Of a stretch of DNA of 31,610 nt, positions 8,915-15,832 are shown piece after piece. The number at the start of each line of letters is the position of its first letter. Positions within the stretch are counted from its first letter, which is position 1. The translations under genes and the position numbers were made by a program. The stretch covers positions 4,063 to 35,672 of the forward strand of contig DDZY01000027.1 in the NCBI GenBank assembly GCA_002346525.1. The letters run 5' to 3'. The notes below the pieces were generated by a model. It worked only from the letters and a program-made list of their open reading frames with translations, ran no database searches and was not told the DNA's origin. The stretch comes from Proteobacteria bacterium UBA2996. GTDB lineage: Bacteria > Pseudomonadota > Gammaproteobacteria > Arenicellales > UBA868.

Positions 8915-8945
8915 GGTAAGCCCCCAGCCCTTTTAAGTTGATACC

Positions 8946-9848
8946 ATGACACGCCACTTCCTGACACTGAAAGACCTGTCTACGTCAGAACTGGTCGCCC
9001 TCATTCAACGGGCAAGCGCACTGAAAAAGGACCCAACCGGACCGCAGACCGCTAAGCTGATGCATTTGCGCACCATGGTGCTGATTTTTGAAAAATCCTC
9101 TACGCGAACGCGAACCTCGTTTGAAGTCGCGTGCGCACATTTGGGAGGCTCGTCCATATTCCTCTCCCCCACGGACAGTCAGATGAGTCGCGGCGAGTCT
9201 GTCAGCGATACAGCACGGATCGTTTCAAGCATGGCTGATCTGATTGTCATGCGAACGGGTGAACACAGCCGGGTCTGCACCATGGCCGAACATTCTGCTG
9301 TGCCCGTGATTAATGCGCTCTCCGAGGATTTCCACCCCTGCCAACTGCTCGCCGATCTCCAGACGTTCTTCGAGTACCGGGGCAATATCCAAGGTGCGCG
9401 AGCGGCATTCGTGGGGGACGGGAGCAGCAATGTGTGTCAATCCTGGATCAATGCGGCGGCCATGATGAATTTTGAACTCCGCGTCGGCGCCCCCGAGGGT
9501 TATCACCCCCAAAGTGAACTCGTCGGGGCAGCCGGCAACCACTGCCAGGTGACCACTTCCGCGCAAGAGGCGGTTTCAGGCGTGGATCTCGTTATCACGG
9601 ATACCTGGACGGGGATGGGTCAGGAAAGCGAAAAGCAGCAAAGGCTTGATGCGTTGCGCGACTTTCAGGTCAACCAGGAACTGATGGCACTCGCCTCCAA
9701 AGAGGCTCTGTTTATGCATTGCCTCCCTGCCTACCGAGGACAGGAAGTCAGCGCCGAGGTACTTGAGGGCTCCCAGAGCGTGGTCTGGGATGAGGCCGAG
9801 AACCGCCTGCACGCCCAGAAGGCGTTGATCGAATTACTGATGGCCTGA
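8946..9848 (+). CDS. argF: Ornithine carbamoyltransferase, anabolic type
   Basis: Makes citrulline from ornithine and carbamoyl phosphate, feeding argG. The protein has 300 aa. The carbamoyl-phosphate motif STRTRTSFE, the HPCQ motif in FHPCQLLADL, the ornithine-loop DTWTGMGQE and the HCLPA segment with the catalytic Cys are all present. The second-domain strand VGDGSSNVCQSW differs slightly from the common GDGNNVANS but is in the right place. ATG 8946 gives the standard MTRHFLTLKDLS start; its Shine-Dalgarno is weak. The gene ends 10 bp from the 3' end of convergent rpoH. Regulation by the upstream leader hairpin is possible. Confidence 0.97.
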   Translation: MTRHFLTLKDLSTSELVALIQRASALKKDPTGPQTAKLMHLRTMVLIFEKSSTRTRTSFEVACAHLGGSSIFLSPTDSQMSRGESVSDTARIVSSMADLIVMRTGEHSRVCTMAEHSAVPVINALSEDFHPCQLLADLQTFFEYRGNIQGARAAFVGDGSSNVCQSWINAAAMMNFELRVGAPEGYHPQSELVGAAGNHCQVTTSAQEAVSGVDLVITDTWTGMGQESEKQQRLDALRDFQVNQELMALASKEALFMHCLPAYRGQEVSAEVLEGSQSVVWDEAENRLHAQKALIELLMA

Positions 9849-9858
9849 TATAAGGGTG

Positions 9859-10719
9859 CTACGCCGTAGCGGCCAGACGCATCTGATCCATCGCCCGTTT
9901 CTCGATCTGACGTATCCGCTCAGCCGAGACACCGAACTTTTCCGCCAGGTCGCTGAGCGTCTGCTTTTGGCCGTCTTCTGACAGCCAGCGTGCCTGAATG
10001 ATTTCGCGGCTCCGGTCATCGAGGCTGGAAAGTGCCTTGCCCAACTGAGCCTGTCGATCACGTTCTTCATCCGCCTCAAACGCCAGCCGGCCAGGATCGA
10101 GTGACGAATCCCCGATGGCCTCCGCCGGTGCGAGCGGACGGAACGTGTCGTCATCATCGGTATCCGGTTCAAACGCGACATCCGTGCCGCTCATCCGTAT
10201 CTCCATCTCCCGTACGGTTTCTGGCTTGACATCAAGCGCCGTGGCCATCTTCTCCACCTCGGCTTCCTTCATCATTCCGAGGCGCGATCTGTTTTTTCGA
10301 AGATTGAAAAACAGTTTTCGCTGGGCTTTGGTCGTGGCGACCTTGACCATTCTCCAGTTACGGACAACGTAATCGTAGATCTCCGCCTTAATCCAGTGAA
10401 CCGCGAAGGACACCAATCGGACATCACGTTCATGATCGAAGCGTTTCACGGCTTTCATCAGCCCAACGTTACCTTCCTGAATCAGATCCGCAAGCGGCAA
10501 TCCGTAGCCAGTAAATCCCCGCGCAACAGAGACCACGTAACGCAGATGCGAAAACACCAGTTGCCGAGCAGCCTCAAGATCCTCGTCAGCGTGATAGCGC
10601 CGGGCAAGCACTTTCTCTTCTTCCACGCTCAGAATGGGGGCGGAGTTGATCTCGTTCAGATACTGCGCAAGGCCCTGGCTTGGGCCCAGATCGGTCACAA
10701 CGGGTAGTGATTCGCTCAT
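9859..10719 (-). CDS. rpoH: RNA polymerase sigma 32 heat-shock factor
   Basis: Alternative sigma factor directing transcription of heat-shock genes. The protein is 286 aa, against 284 in E. coli. Region 2 (DLIQEGNVGLMKAVKRFD, then HWIKAEIYDYVVRNWR) and the RpoH box QRKLFFNLR, the hallmark separating RpoH from other group 3 sigmas, are seen. Region 4.2 is the helix-turn-helix LSDLAEKFGVSAERIRQIE. An in-frame GTG at 10746 exists, but ATG 10719 has AGAGAG just upstream and gives the usual MSESLP-like start. A perfect CIRCE operator lies 35-61 bp upstream, with a sigma-70-like promoter before it, so HrcA repression is expected if the genome encodes HrcA. In many gammaproteobacteria rpoH follows ftsYEX; here it directly follows ftsY. 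Confidence 0.97.
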   Translation of the reverse strand: MSESLPVVTDLGPSQGLAQYLNEINSAPILSVEEEKVLARRYHADEDLEAARQLVFSHLRYVVSVARGFTGYGLPLADLIQEGNVGLMKAVKRFDHERDVRLVSFAVHWIKAEIYDYVVRNWRMVKVATTKAQRKLFFNLRKNRSRLGMMKEAEVEKMATALDVKPETVREMEIRMSGTDVAFEPDTDDDDTFRPLAPAEAIGDSSLDPGRLAFEADEERDRQAQLGKALSSLDDRSREIIQARWLSEDGQKQTLSDLAEKFGVSAERIRQIEKRAMDQMRLAATA

Positions 10720-10753
10720 AGTTTCTCTCTTGGTCACTCTTACCACCCCTATT

Positions 10754-10780
10754 TTAGCACTCTATCTTGTTGAGTGCTAA
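10754..10780 (-). promoter_or_regulatory. CIRCE operator (HrcA-binding site) upstream of rpoH
   Basis: TTAGCACTC (10754-10762), a 9-bp spacer and GAGTGCTAA (10772-10780) reproduce the CIRCE consensus TTAGCACTC-N9-GAGTGCTAA with no mismatch. The repeat is palindromic, but the only gene it can serve is rpoH on the minus strand, whose ATG is at 10719. It sits just downstream of the predicted start of transcription, the classic position for HrcA repression. It is not followed by a T-run, so it is not a terminator. Confidence 0.93.
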
Positions 10781-10795
10781 TAATTTCACTGAGGT

Positions 10796-10824
10796 GTAAT
10801 ATATTTTTATTACTTAAATATCAA
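10796..10824 (-). promoter_or_regulatory. Sigma-70-like promoter of rpoH
   Basis: On the minus strand TTGATA (10824-10819) and TATTAC (10801-10796) are separated by exactly 17 bp. Transcription would start near 10789, and CIRCE (10780-10754) then lies in the first bases of the transcript. The surrounding 10781-10860 has only 16 G or C in 80 bases. I saw no clear sigma-E or sigma-32 consensus here. Confidence 0.5.
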
Positions 10825-10884
10825 TATCTTACATTCTCTTTTTATTGCTTATTTTTGAGAATTTTCACATCGATCCGACTTGGA

Positions 10885-11829
10885 TTATTCTGCACCGGGC
10901 GAACCCACCAGAGCCCGGGCGAAATCCCTTGCCTGAAAAGGCCGAAGATCTGCAATCCCTTCCCCCACCCCGACAAACGGGATCGCCACAGGGAATTGCT
11001 TGGCCAGGGCAACAACCACCCCGCCCCGGGCCGTGCCATCGAGCTTCGTGACGCAAATACCCGTCAGGCCTACTTCTTTCTCGAAGGCGGCGGCCTGTGA
11101 CAGCGCGTTCTGACCGGTCCCTGCGTCCACCACCAGCAAAGTTTTATGCGGCGCGGCCGCATCTGACTTGGACAGCACGCGCCGAATCTTGCCAAGCTGT
11201 GCCATCAGATCAGCGTTCACGTGCTGGCGCCCCGCGGAATCAATGATCAGGACATCGGTGCCTCGGCTCTTGGCAGCACTCAGAGCATCATGCGCTACTG
11301 CCGCGGCATCGGCCCCGTGTGTCTGGGCAATGACTCCGATTCCCAAACTCTCTCCCCAGGACTGGAGTTGCTCTATAGCGGCAGCCCGAAAAGTATCGCA
11401 GGCTCCAAGCAACACCGAATGGCCGCTCTTTTGAAAATGCGCCGCCAGCTTCGCGGCCGTGGTGGTCTTGCCGACTCCATTGACACCCACCATCAATATT
11501 ACGAGCGGTCTGATATCGCCGCTTGGCACCGCTAAAGGACGTTCTGCGGTGGTCAAAATGACCGAGAGTTCGTCAACCAATGCTTCCTTGAGACTCTCGG
11601 GAGAATCAATCTGGGTTGTCCGGACCCGTTCCCGCAGCGCCGAGACGATTGCCGTGCTTGCCTCCACTCCAAGGTCTGCCATCAGGAGTTGATCTTCCAG
11701 ATCATCGTAAACGGCATCATCGAAGTGCACGCGGTTACCCCCAAAAAGGCCCGCCAGTCCGCCGGAGAGCGAGGCGCGCGTCTTTTTCAGGCGCGCGAAC
11801 AGTCCTGAAGATTCTGTATCAGAAGCCAT
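10885..11829 (-). CDS. ftsY: Signal recognition particle receptor FtsY
   Basis: SRP receptor GTPase that brings ribosome-SRP complexes to the membrane. The NG domain is complete. G1 is GVNGVGKTTT, the DTFRAAA element follows, then G3 DSAGR and G4 TKLDGTARGG, ending in the GEGIADLRPF segment. With 314 aa from ATG 11829 it is a short FtsY: the long acidic A domain of E. coli FtsY (497 aa) is essentially absent and only a brief basic N-terminal stretch (LFARLKKTRASL) precedes the N domain. A TTG at 11835 is the alternative start. The gene is divergent from rsmD, a common arrangement, and is followed by rpoH 165 bp later with no ftsE or ftsX between. Confidence 0.96.
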   Translation of the reverse strand: MASDTESSGLFARLKKTRASLSGGLAGLFGGNRVHFDDAVYDDLEDQLLMADLGVEASTAIVSALRERVRTTQIDSPESLKEALVDELSVILTTAERPLAVPSGDIRPLVILMVGVNGVGKTTTAAKLAAHFQKSGHSVLLGACDTFRAAAIEQLQSWGESLGIGVIAQTHGADAAAVAHDALSAAKSRGTDVLIIDSAGRQHVNADLMAQLGKIRRVLSKSDAAAPHKTLLVVDAGTGQNALSQAAAFEKEVGLTGICVTKLDGTARGGVVVALAKQFPVAIPFVGVGEGIADLRPFQARDFARALVGSPGAE

Positions 11830-11934
11830 GGGCAATATGCGAGAAGGAAGCGAACTCAGCTGCAGAGTGTTTTTCTTTTACCACAACTATCCTATCATTC
11901 CTTGCCATAAAAACGTGTGCTGGAGTCATCCAAA

Positions 11935-12552
11935 ATGAGTTCCTCTCGTACAGTTCAGCGCGGACGATTACGCATCATCGGAGGAGAGTGGAAAAGGCGC
12001 CAGATTCGCTTTAGCGGCGGCGCCGATCTAAGACCCACTCCCGACAGCGTGCGGGAAACCCTGTTTAACTGGCTATCGCCCGACCTTCACCAGGCTGGGT
12101 GTCTTGATCTTTTTGCTGGCAGCGGTGCTTTGGGCCTTGAAGCAGCTTCCCGGGGTGCAGAAAGTGTGGTGCTGGTGGAAATGCACAAAACCTGTTGTGC
12201 CCAACTCAAAGACACCGTGGCACTCTTAAAAGCTGAACAAGTGATGATCCATTGCGCGGAAGCGCTTGATTGGATGAGGTCCTGCACGCAACAGTTCGAT
12301 ATCGTCTTCGTTGATCCACCCTACGACACCGGACTGGTTGAACGCAGCCTCAACAGATTAAGCCGCTACCAACTGCTCAAACCCGGGGCAAGAATATACA
12401 TCGAGTGTTCAGCGCAGGAGGCACCGGCCATTTCTGGGGATTGGACCGCGCTACGGCAAAAAAAGACCGGCCAAGTCTGCTATGGCCTCTACACGCATTC
12501 GGCGAATGCGGTCGACAAAAAAGAAGCCAAGCGACTTGGCGATCTACCCTGA
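11935..12552 (+). CDS. rsmD: 16S rRNA (guanine(966)-N(2))-methyltransferase
   Basis: Methylates G966 of 16S rRNA using S-adenosylmethionine. The RGRLRIIGGEWKRR N-terminus, PTPDSVRETLFNWL, the SAM-binding DLFAGSGALGLEAASRGA and the catalytic DPPY motif in VFVDPPYDTG are all typical. A GTG at 11917 is in frame, but ATG 11935 has GGAG at 11922-11925 and gives 205 aa. It is divergent from ftsY. Its TGA at 12550-12552 directly abuts the TAA of the convergent HD-domain gene, leaving no bases between the two stops. Confidence 0.94.
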   Translation: MSSSRTVQRGRLRIIGGEWKRRQIRFSGGADLRPTPDSVRETLFNWLSPDLHQAGCLDLFAGSGALGLEAASRGAESVVLVEMHKTCCAQLKDTVALLKAEQVMIHCAEALDWMRSCTQQFDIVFVDPPYDTGLVERSLNRLSRYQLLKPGARIYIECSAQEAPAISGDWTALRQKKTGQVCYGLYTHSANAVDKKEAKRLGDLP

Positions 12553-13143
12553 TTAGCCCGACGACGCTCCGTTACGAGCGACTTTTTCTTCGTCGAAGGA
12601 GTGTTCCTCACTGAAGACCCGACGAACCATTGGCTCAAAGAACGACAGCGGCTCGCTTGCGTACTCCGGATCAAAACAGTTCTGATCATATTCTTCACAG
12701 AAACGAACAACGTCTTCGTACCACGGATGCCCCAAGAAGCGGTCGCGTGCATTGCGATCACCGCCCACATGGTGCGCGTAGTAATACATCTGGAAAAGAC
12801 CGTGATATTTGATGATCCAGTACGTCTTCTCTGAAACATACGGTCTGAGAATGGCTGCGGCCATCTCACTATGCGACCTGGGCGCCAGCGTGTCCCCAAT
12901 ATCATGGAGCAGGGCAGCGACGACCATTTCCTCTGATTCTCCTGCGCGGTGTGCGCGGGTAGCGGACTGCAGTGAATGCTCCAATCTGCTTACCGCGTAG
13001 CCTGAAACGCTCTCACTCAGTGCATTAAGCCCATCCATCAACCTGGCAGGCAGATCATCCATGAATAATTGTTCCTGTTCATGCAGAAACTCATAGTCTT
13101 CTCTGGTGCCGTCTGCCATCCGCGTGAAACTGACCACGTCCAT
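12553..13143 (-). CDS. HD-domain protein resembling the MIOX/PhnZ-type oxygenase group
   Basis: A 196-aa HD-superfamily protein of uncertain function. Possible metal ligands are H56 (in LEHSLQSATRA), the H80-D81 pair (LLHDIGD), H91, H114 (KYHG) and D153 (CEEYDQ). The pattern LEHSLQ...LLHDIGDTLAP, then AAAILRPYVSE and a late YDQ, resembles the HD proteins related to PhnZ and TmpB, mixed-valent di-iron oxygenases acting on phosphonates. The lineage also contains plain hydrolases, and no phosphonate partner gene (PhnY/TmpA type) is nearby. Activity on a phosphonate is therefore only a possibility. ATG 13143 has a strong Shine-Dalgarno (GGAGAG). It is convergent with rsmD and divergent from coaD. 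Confidence 0.75.
   Translation of the reverse strand: MDVVSFTRMADGTREDYEFLHEQEQLFMDDLPARLMDGLNALSESVSGYAVSRLEHSLQSATRAHRAGESEEMVVAALLHDIGDTLAPRSHSEMAAAILRPYVSEKTYWIIKYHGLFQMYYYAHHVGGDRNARDRFLGHPWYEDVVRFCEEYDQNCFDPEYASEPLSFFEPMVRRVFSEEHSFDEEKVARNGASSG
12565..12587 (+). terminator. Possible terminator for rsmD inside the end of the HD gene
   Basis: CGCTC (12565-12569) and GAGCG (12576-12580) form a 5-bp stem with a 6-base loop, followed after two bases by TTTTT (12583-12587). It lies 13 bp past the rsmD stop, within the 3' coding end of the opposing gene. The stem is short, so the call is tentative. Confidence 0.4.
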
Positions 13144-13209
13144 TGCTTCTCTCCACGTTATCTAGCCGTTTTCACGATTAATTATGGATCACCCGCGCCG
13201 TGATTGGTA

Positions 13210-13226
13210 GTATCCCACCCGGATAC
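13210..13226. promoter_or_regulatory. Inverted repeat upstream of coaD
   Basis: GTATCC and GGATAC form perfect 6-bp arms around CACCC, 26 bp upstream of the coaD ATG in the divergent region between coaD and the HD gene. It could be an operator or a leader hairpin. I recognise no known regulator site. Confidence 0.3.
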
Positions 13227-13252
13227 GGCCAGTCAGAAAACCGAACACCCTT

Positions 13253-13735
13253 ATGAGTGCTAAAGCCATCTATCCGGGCACCTTTGACCCAATTACCCGG
13301 GGGCACATCGATCTTGCCGAGCGGGCCAGCCAACTCTTCGGCGAAGTCGTTGTTGCCATCGCCGCAAGCCCAACCAAAAAACCTCTGTTCACCCTGGACG
13401 AGCGGCTTGAAATGGCAGCGCTTTCGCTCAAAGACATCGACAATATCAGTGTAATCGGGTTTGATGGACTCCTGATAGACAGTGTTCGAGAACAAAATGC
13501 CCAGGTGGTCTTAAGGGGGCTGCGAGCGGTATCGGACTTTGAATACGAGTTCCAGCTTGCTGCCATGAATCGGCGGCTGGATCCGGAAATTGAGACGATG
13601 TTCTTAACGCCTTCCGAGCATTTCACCTTCCTGTCGGCTTCTATGGTTAAGGAAATCGCTACTCATGGCGGCGATGTGTCGCAGTTTTTGCACCCCCAAG
13701 TCAATGAAAGGCTTATCCGGCGTCTGCGTGGCTGA
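13253..13735 (+). CDS. coaD: Phosphopantetheine adenylyltransferase
   Basis: Adenylates 4'-phosphopantetheine to dephospho-CoA, the penultimate step of CoA synthesis. The protein is 160 aa, normal for the family. It has the nucleotidyltransferase start YPGTFDPITRGHIDL with the T-x-G-H motif, the RGLRAVSDFEYEFQLA region, and the C-terminal FLSASMVKEIA loop corresponding to the usual ISSS-x-x-R/K-E element. ATG 13253 has no clear Shine-Dalgarno. It is followed after 31 bp by a ferredoxin gene, a pairing common in gammaproteobacteria. Confidence 0.95.
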   Translation: MSAKAIYPGTFDPITRGHIDLAERASQLFGEVVVAIAASPTKKPLFTLDERLEMAALSLKDIDNISVIGFDGLLIDSVREQNAQVVLRGLRAVSDFEYEFQLAAMNRRLDPEIETMFLTPSEHFTFLSASMVKEIATHGGDVSQFLHPQVNERLIRRLRG

Positions 13736-13766
13736 CGCCTGACCTACTGGTACCCGAGCTACCGCC

Positions 13767-14030
13767 ATGGCACTGCTGATTACCGACGAGTGCATCAACT
13801 GTGACGTCTGCGAACCTGAATGCCCCAACGATGCCATCTCCCAGGGGGAGGAGTTCTACGTTATTGATCCTGCCCGCTGCACAGAGTGCGTGGGTCATTT
13901 TGAAACTTCTCAATGCGTCGAAGTCTGCCCGGTTGAATGCATCCTGGTCGATCCTGAACGCCAGGAAAGCCAGGACACACTCATGAAGCGCTTTCAGTTA
14001 CTGACGGGTGATCCGGCCACAGGAAACTAG
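13767..14030 (+). CDS. 2[4Fe-4S] ferredoxin, Allochromatium/YfhL type
   Basis: Small electron carrier of 87 aa. The first cluster motif is C-x2-C-x2-C-x3-CP (CINCDVCEPECP). The second, CTECVGHFETSQCVEVCP, carries the longer insertion between its second and third cysteines that marks the Allochromatium vinosum (YfhL) subgroup. The C-terminal extension after the second cluster is also typical of that subgroup. Its redox partner is not in the window. The stop TAG (14028-14030) overlaps the stop of the convergent glycosylase gene by sharing the bases CTAG. Confidence 0.93.
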   Translation: MALLITDECINCDVCEPECPNDAISQGEEFYVIDPARCTECVGHFETSQCVEVCPVECILVDPERQESQDTLMKRFQLLTGDPATGN

Positions 14031-14668
14031 GCCGTCGGCAGTTCGATGTCCAGGCAACGCCAGAGATACCAGGTGGCGACTGATCGATACGGCCGCCACC
14101 TGAGACCTGCCCGGGCGAGGCGTGCAGGCTCCGGCAGTTCGCGCAACCGGCGCATCTTCTGATAGCCCTTCTGCACACCCAGATCCCGACTTGGCAGCAC
14201 GTCCGGCCTGCCGAGGTAGAAAATGAGAAGCATCTGTACGGTCCATTCCCCAATGCCACGCACCTGGCTCAATACATCGACAATCTCCTGATCCGCCATT
14301 CGATTCAACTGCCGGCGGGTGGGCACCAATCCCTCCCTCTGGCGATTTGCAAGATCGTAGAGCGCGAGCGATTTGGGATGCGAAAGACCTGCTGCCCGTA
14401 ACTGCGCCTCGGGCAGGGAAAGCAGCGCTTCGGCTCTCACACGCCGCCGTTCGAAAAGATCCAACAGGCGTCCATGAATCGTTCCCGCGGCCTTGCCGCT
14501 TAACTGCTGATACACAATCGACCGGCACAGATATTCGAAAACCGACCGATTGCTTCGGACTTGCAACCCGCATACACCCACATCGGAAATGATCCTGGCC
14601 AGTCCCTTGTCACGTTCCGACAAGTATTGGCAAGCCTCACCCAAGTCGAGAGAAGAAAGATCAGTCAT
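14027..14668 (-). CDS. AlkA-type DNA-3-methyladenine glycosylase (HhH-GPD)
   Basis: Base-excision repair enzyme removing alkylated bases, 213 aa. The helix-hairpin-helix is VRGIGEWTVQML, and the catalytic aspartate follows at the expected distance in PSRDLGVQKG. YLCRSIVYQQLSGKAA is the early helix typical of the AlkA/MAG subfamily. The protein lacks the N-terminal domain of E. coli AlkA, so it resembles the shorter yeast MAG-like and bacterial forms. A TTG at 14689 is possible, but ATG 14668 overlaps the phosphatase stop by 8 bp (AATGACTGA), suggesting translational coupling, and matches the natural start. Confidence 0.88.
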   Translation of the reverse strand: MTDLSSLDLGEACQYLSERDKGLARIISDVGVCGLQVRSNRSVFEYLCRSIVYQQLSGKAAGTIHGRLLDLFERRRVRAEALLSLPEAQLRAAGLSHPKSLALYDLANRQREGLVPTRRQLNRMADQEIVDVLSQVRGIGEWTVQMLLIFYLGRPDVLPSRDLGVQKGYQKMRRLRELPEPARLARAGLRWRPYRSVATWYLWRCLDIELPTA

Positions 14669-15254
14669 TGCCAGCTTTGATCTGTCCAATCCGTTTGGCT
14701 GGGTCTAATTGCCATACTTCAATTTCATCATTGCGCTGTCGGTATGATGCCAGACATCCCGGGCTGAAGCAGTCGCTGAGCTTGGCTTTAATAGCCATAT
14801 TGACGCCTTGATGACCCACGATCAGGGTATCTCCGTCGCTATCGAGGCCGGTTATAAAGTCAGCGACTCTGGATGCAACGTCGTGAATCGTCTCGCCACC
14901 CGGGGCAGCCCGAAGATAGCAGGACTCCCGCCATGCATCGTAGCCGGCAGGATCCTCAGCCCGAAGTTCTGATTCCAGTCGGCCCTCAAACTGGCCGAGG
15001 TCCAGTTCAATCAGCGCTGAGTCTGTCTTTACCGCGCAGCCCAGCGCTTTGCCCAAAACGCGCGCCGTCTCCTGAGCCCTCAAAAGCGGTGATGCGACCA
15101 GACGGTTCAACGCGTACCCGCGCGCTTTAAGCAAGGCGGCAAGCCGTGCTGCCTGTTTTTGACCCTCAGCATTCAGCGGAATATCGCTAACGGACTGCCA
15201 ACGCCCTGCCAGATTCCAGTCAGTTTGGCCGTGTCGCGCAATCAGGAGGTTCAT
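14661..15254 (-). CDS. Histidine phosphatase (phosphoglycerate-mutase-like) family protein
   Basis: Phosphatase or mutase of the RHG superfamily, 197 aa. The phospho-accepting His is in ARHGQTDWN. ASPLLRAQETA, the acid residue in IELDLGQFEG and the second His in VGHQGVN complete the active site. Relatives include CobC/GpmB and many phosphatases of unknown substrate, and nothing here decides the substrate. It overlaps the downstream glycosylase start by 8 bp, so the two are translated from one message. A 44-aa ORF ends 6 bp upstream of the ATG. Confidence 0.87.
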   Translation of the reverse strand: MNLLIARHGQTDWNLAGRWQSVSDIPLNAEGQKQAARLAALLKARGYALNRLVASPLLRAQETARVLGKALGCAVKTDSALIELDLGQFEGRLESELRAEDPAGYDAWRESCYLRAAPGGETIHDVASRVADFITGLDSDGDTLIVGHQGVNMAIKAKLSDCFSPGCLASYRQRNDEIEVWQLDPAKRIGQIKAGND

Positions 15255-15260
15255 TTCAAT

Positions 15261-15395
15261 TCAGTTTCCAAAACTGGCATTGTCCATCAGCGTCGTCCGG
15301 CTTTCCAGCCATACCGGCACGGTGACAAGACCCGGAACCTCTCCGGATGGGAATAAGGAGATCTCGATACCAGTCTTGACTTTACCCAAGTCCAT
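15261..15395 (-). CDS. Possible small protein upstream of the histidine phosphatase
   Basis: A 44-residue ORF (ATG 15395 to TGA 15261) ends only 6 bp before the phosphatase ATG. The composition looks protein-like, mixing hydrophobic and charged residues (KTGIEISLFPSGEVPG near the start, then LVTVPVWLESRTTL). GTG 15428 would add 11 residues. Neither start has a good Shine-Dalgarno. A strong one does precede the overlapping 19-codon ORF at 15441, so this ORF could be translated by coupling or by frameshift. I recognise no family. Confidence 0.35.
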   Translation of the reverse strand: MDLGKVKTGIEISLFPSGEVPGLVTVPVWLESRTTLMDNASFGN

Positions 15396-15441
15396 GGCTA
15401 TTATTCTGCCAGGATTTGTGCATTGCACAATTTCTATTCAT
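15382..15441 (-). CDS. Possible 19-aa leader peptide with strong Shine-Dalgarno
   Basis: GGAGGAGGAT (15451-15442) is the best ribosome-binding site in this region, and an ATG follows it directly at 15441. The ORF runs 19 codons to TAA at 15382 and overlaps the start of the 44-aa ORF by 14 bases in another frame. It may be a leader peptide, or the true 5' end of the next ORF separated by a frameshift. Only the sequence signals support it. Confidence 0.3.
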   Translation of the reverse strand: MNRNCAMHKSWQNNSHGLG

Positions 15442-15460
15442 ATCCTCCTCCAAATATTCA

Positions 15461-15491
15461 GCCCGCCCATCATCTCGGCGGGCTTTTTTTT
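15461..15491 (+). terminator. Strong intrinsic terminator
   Basis: GCCCGCC (15461-15467) and GGCGGGC (15477-15483) form a perfect 7-bp GC stem with a 9-base loop, followed by eight T (15484-15491). The T-run makes it active on the plus strand. The nearest plus-strand gene upstream is the ferredoxin, 1.4 kb away past two opposing genes. It may end an antisense or small RNA, or insulate the AT-rich promoter region beyond. Confidence 0.8.
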
Positions 15492-15832
15492 GGAATCTAT
15501 ATTCTCTCAATAGAAACATACTATTGGACTATATTTTTCATTTTTTATTTGGACAATAATTGAATTTACTGTTCTTTACATAAAGCCATTTTATTATATA
15601 GTAATACTTATTTTTTGCGACGCATCATATTTTCTCAAAATCTACAGAAGAGCATCGCCCTTGCGGGATATGGCCCTTGGCCCTGCTCCTGGACGATTCC
15701 CTGGGAAACGCTCCGTTCGCGTTCCGACACCCGACGGCCCGACAGACCAAGACGACTAAGCCAAAGCGGTTTGATCGAAAGATTACAATCCAGTGCAAAT
15801 AGGACATCTCAACAACCGCTGACTGACTCCCG
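15492..15832. other. Non-coding leader region with AT-rich patch
   Basis: No convincing gene. From 15491 to 15610 only 26 of 120 bases are G or C; after about 15645 the composition returns to normal. A plus-strand ORF from TTG 15615 to 15836 is Arg/Ser-rich without any family pattern and is not called. The part after the promoter near 15575-15602 would be a leader of about 220 bases for the malonyltransferase gene. I recognise no known riboswitch in it. Confidence 0.6.
15575..15602 (+). promoter_or_regulatory. Sigma-70-like promoter for the malonyltransferase gene
   Basis: TTTACA (15575-15580) and TATAGT (15597-15602) each match the consensus at five of six positions and are 16 bp apart. Transcription would start near 15609, giving a leader of about 220 bases before the ATG at 15833. 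In such AT-rich sequence chance matches are common. Confidence 0.45.

Noticed and set aside
10754..10780. Reading the rpoH upstream repeat as a transcription terminator for ftsY.
   Set aside because: No T-run on either side, and both arms and the spacer length match CIRCE exactly.
14347..14592. Plus-strand 81-codon ORF inside the glycosylase gene.
   Set aside because: It is a shadow of the HhH-GPD gene, whose catalytic motifs are intact.
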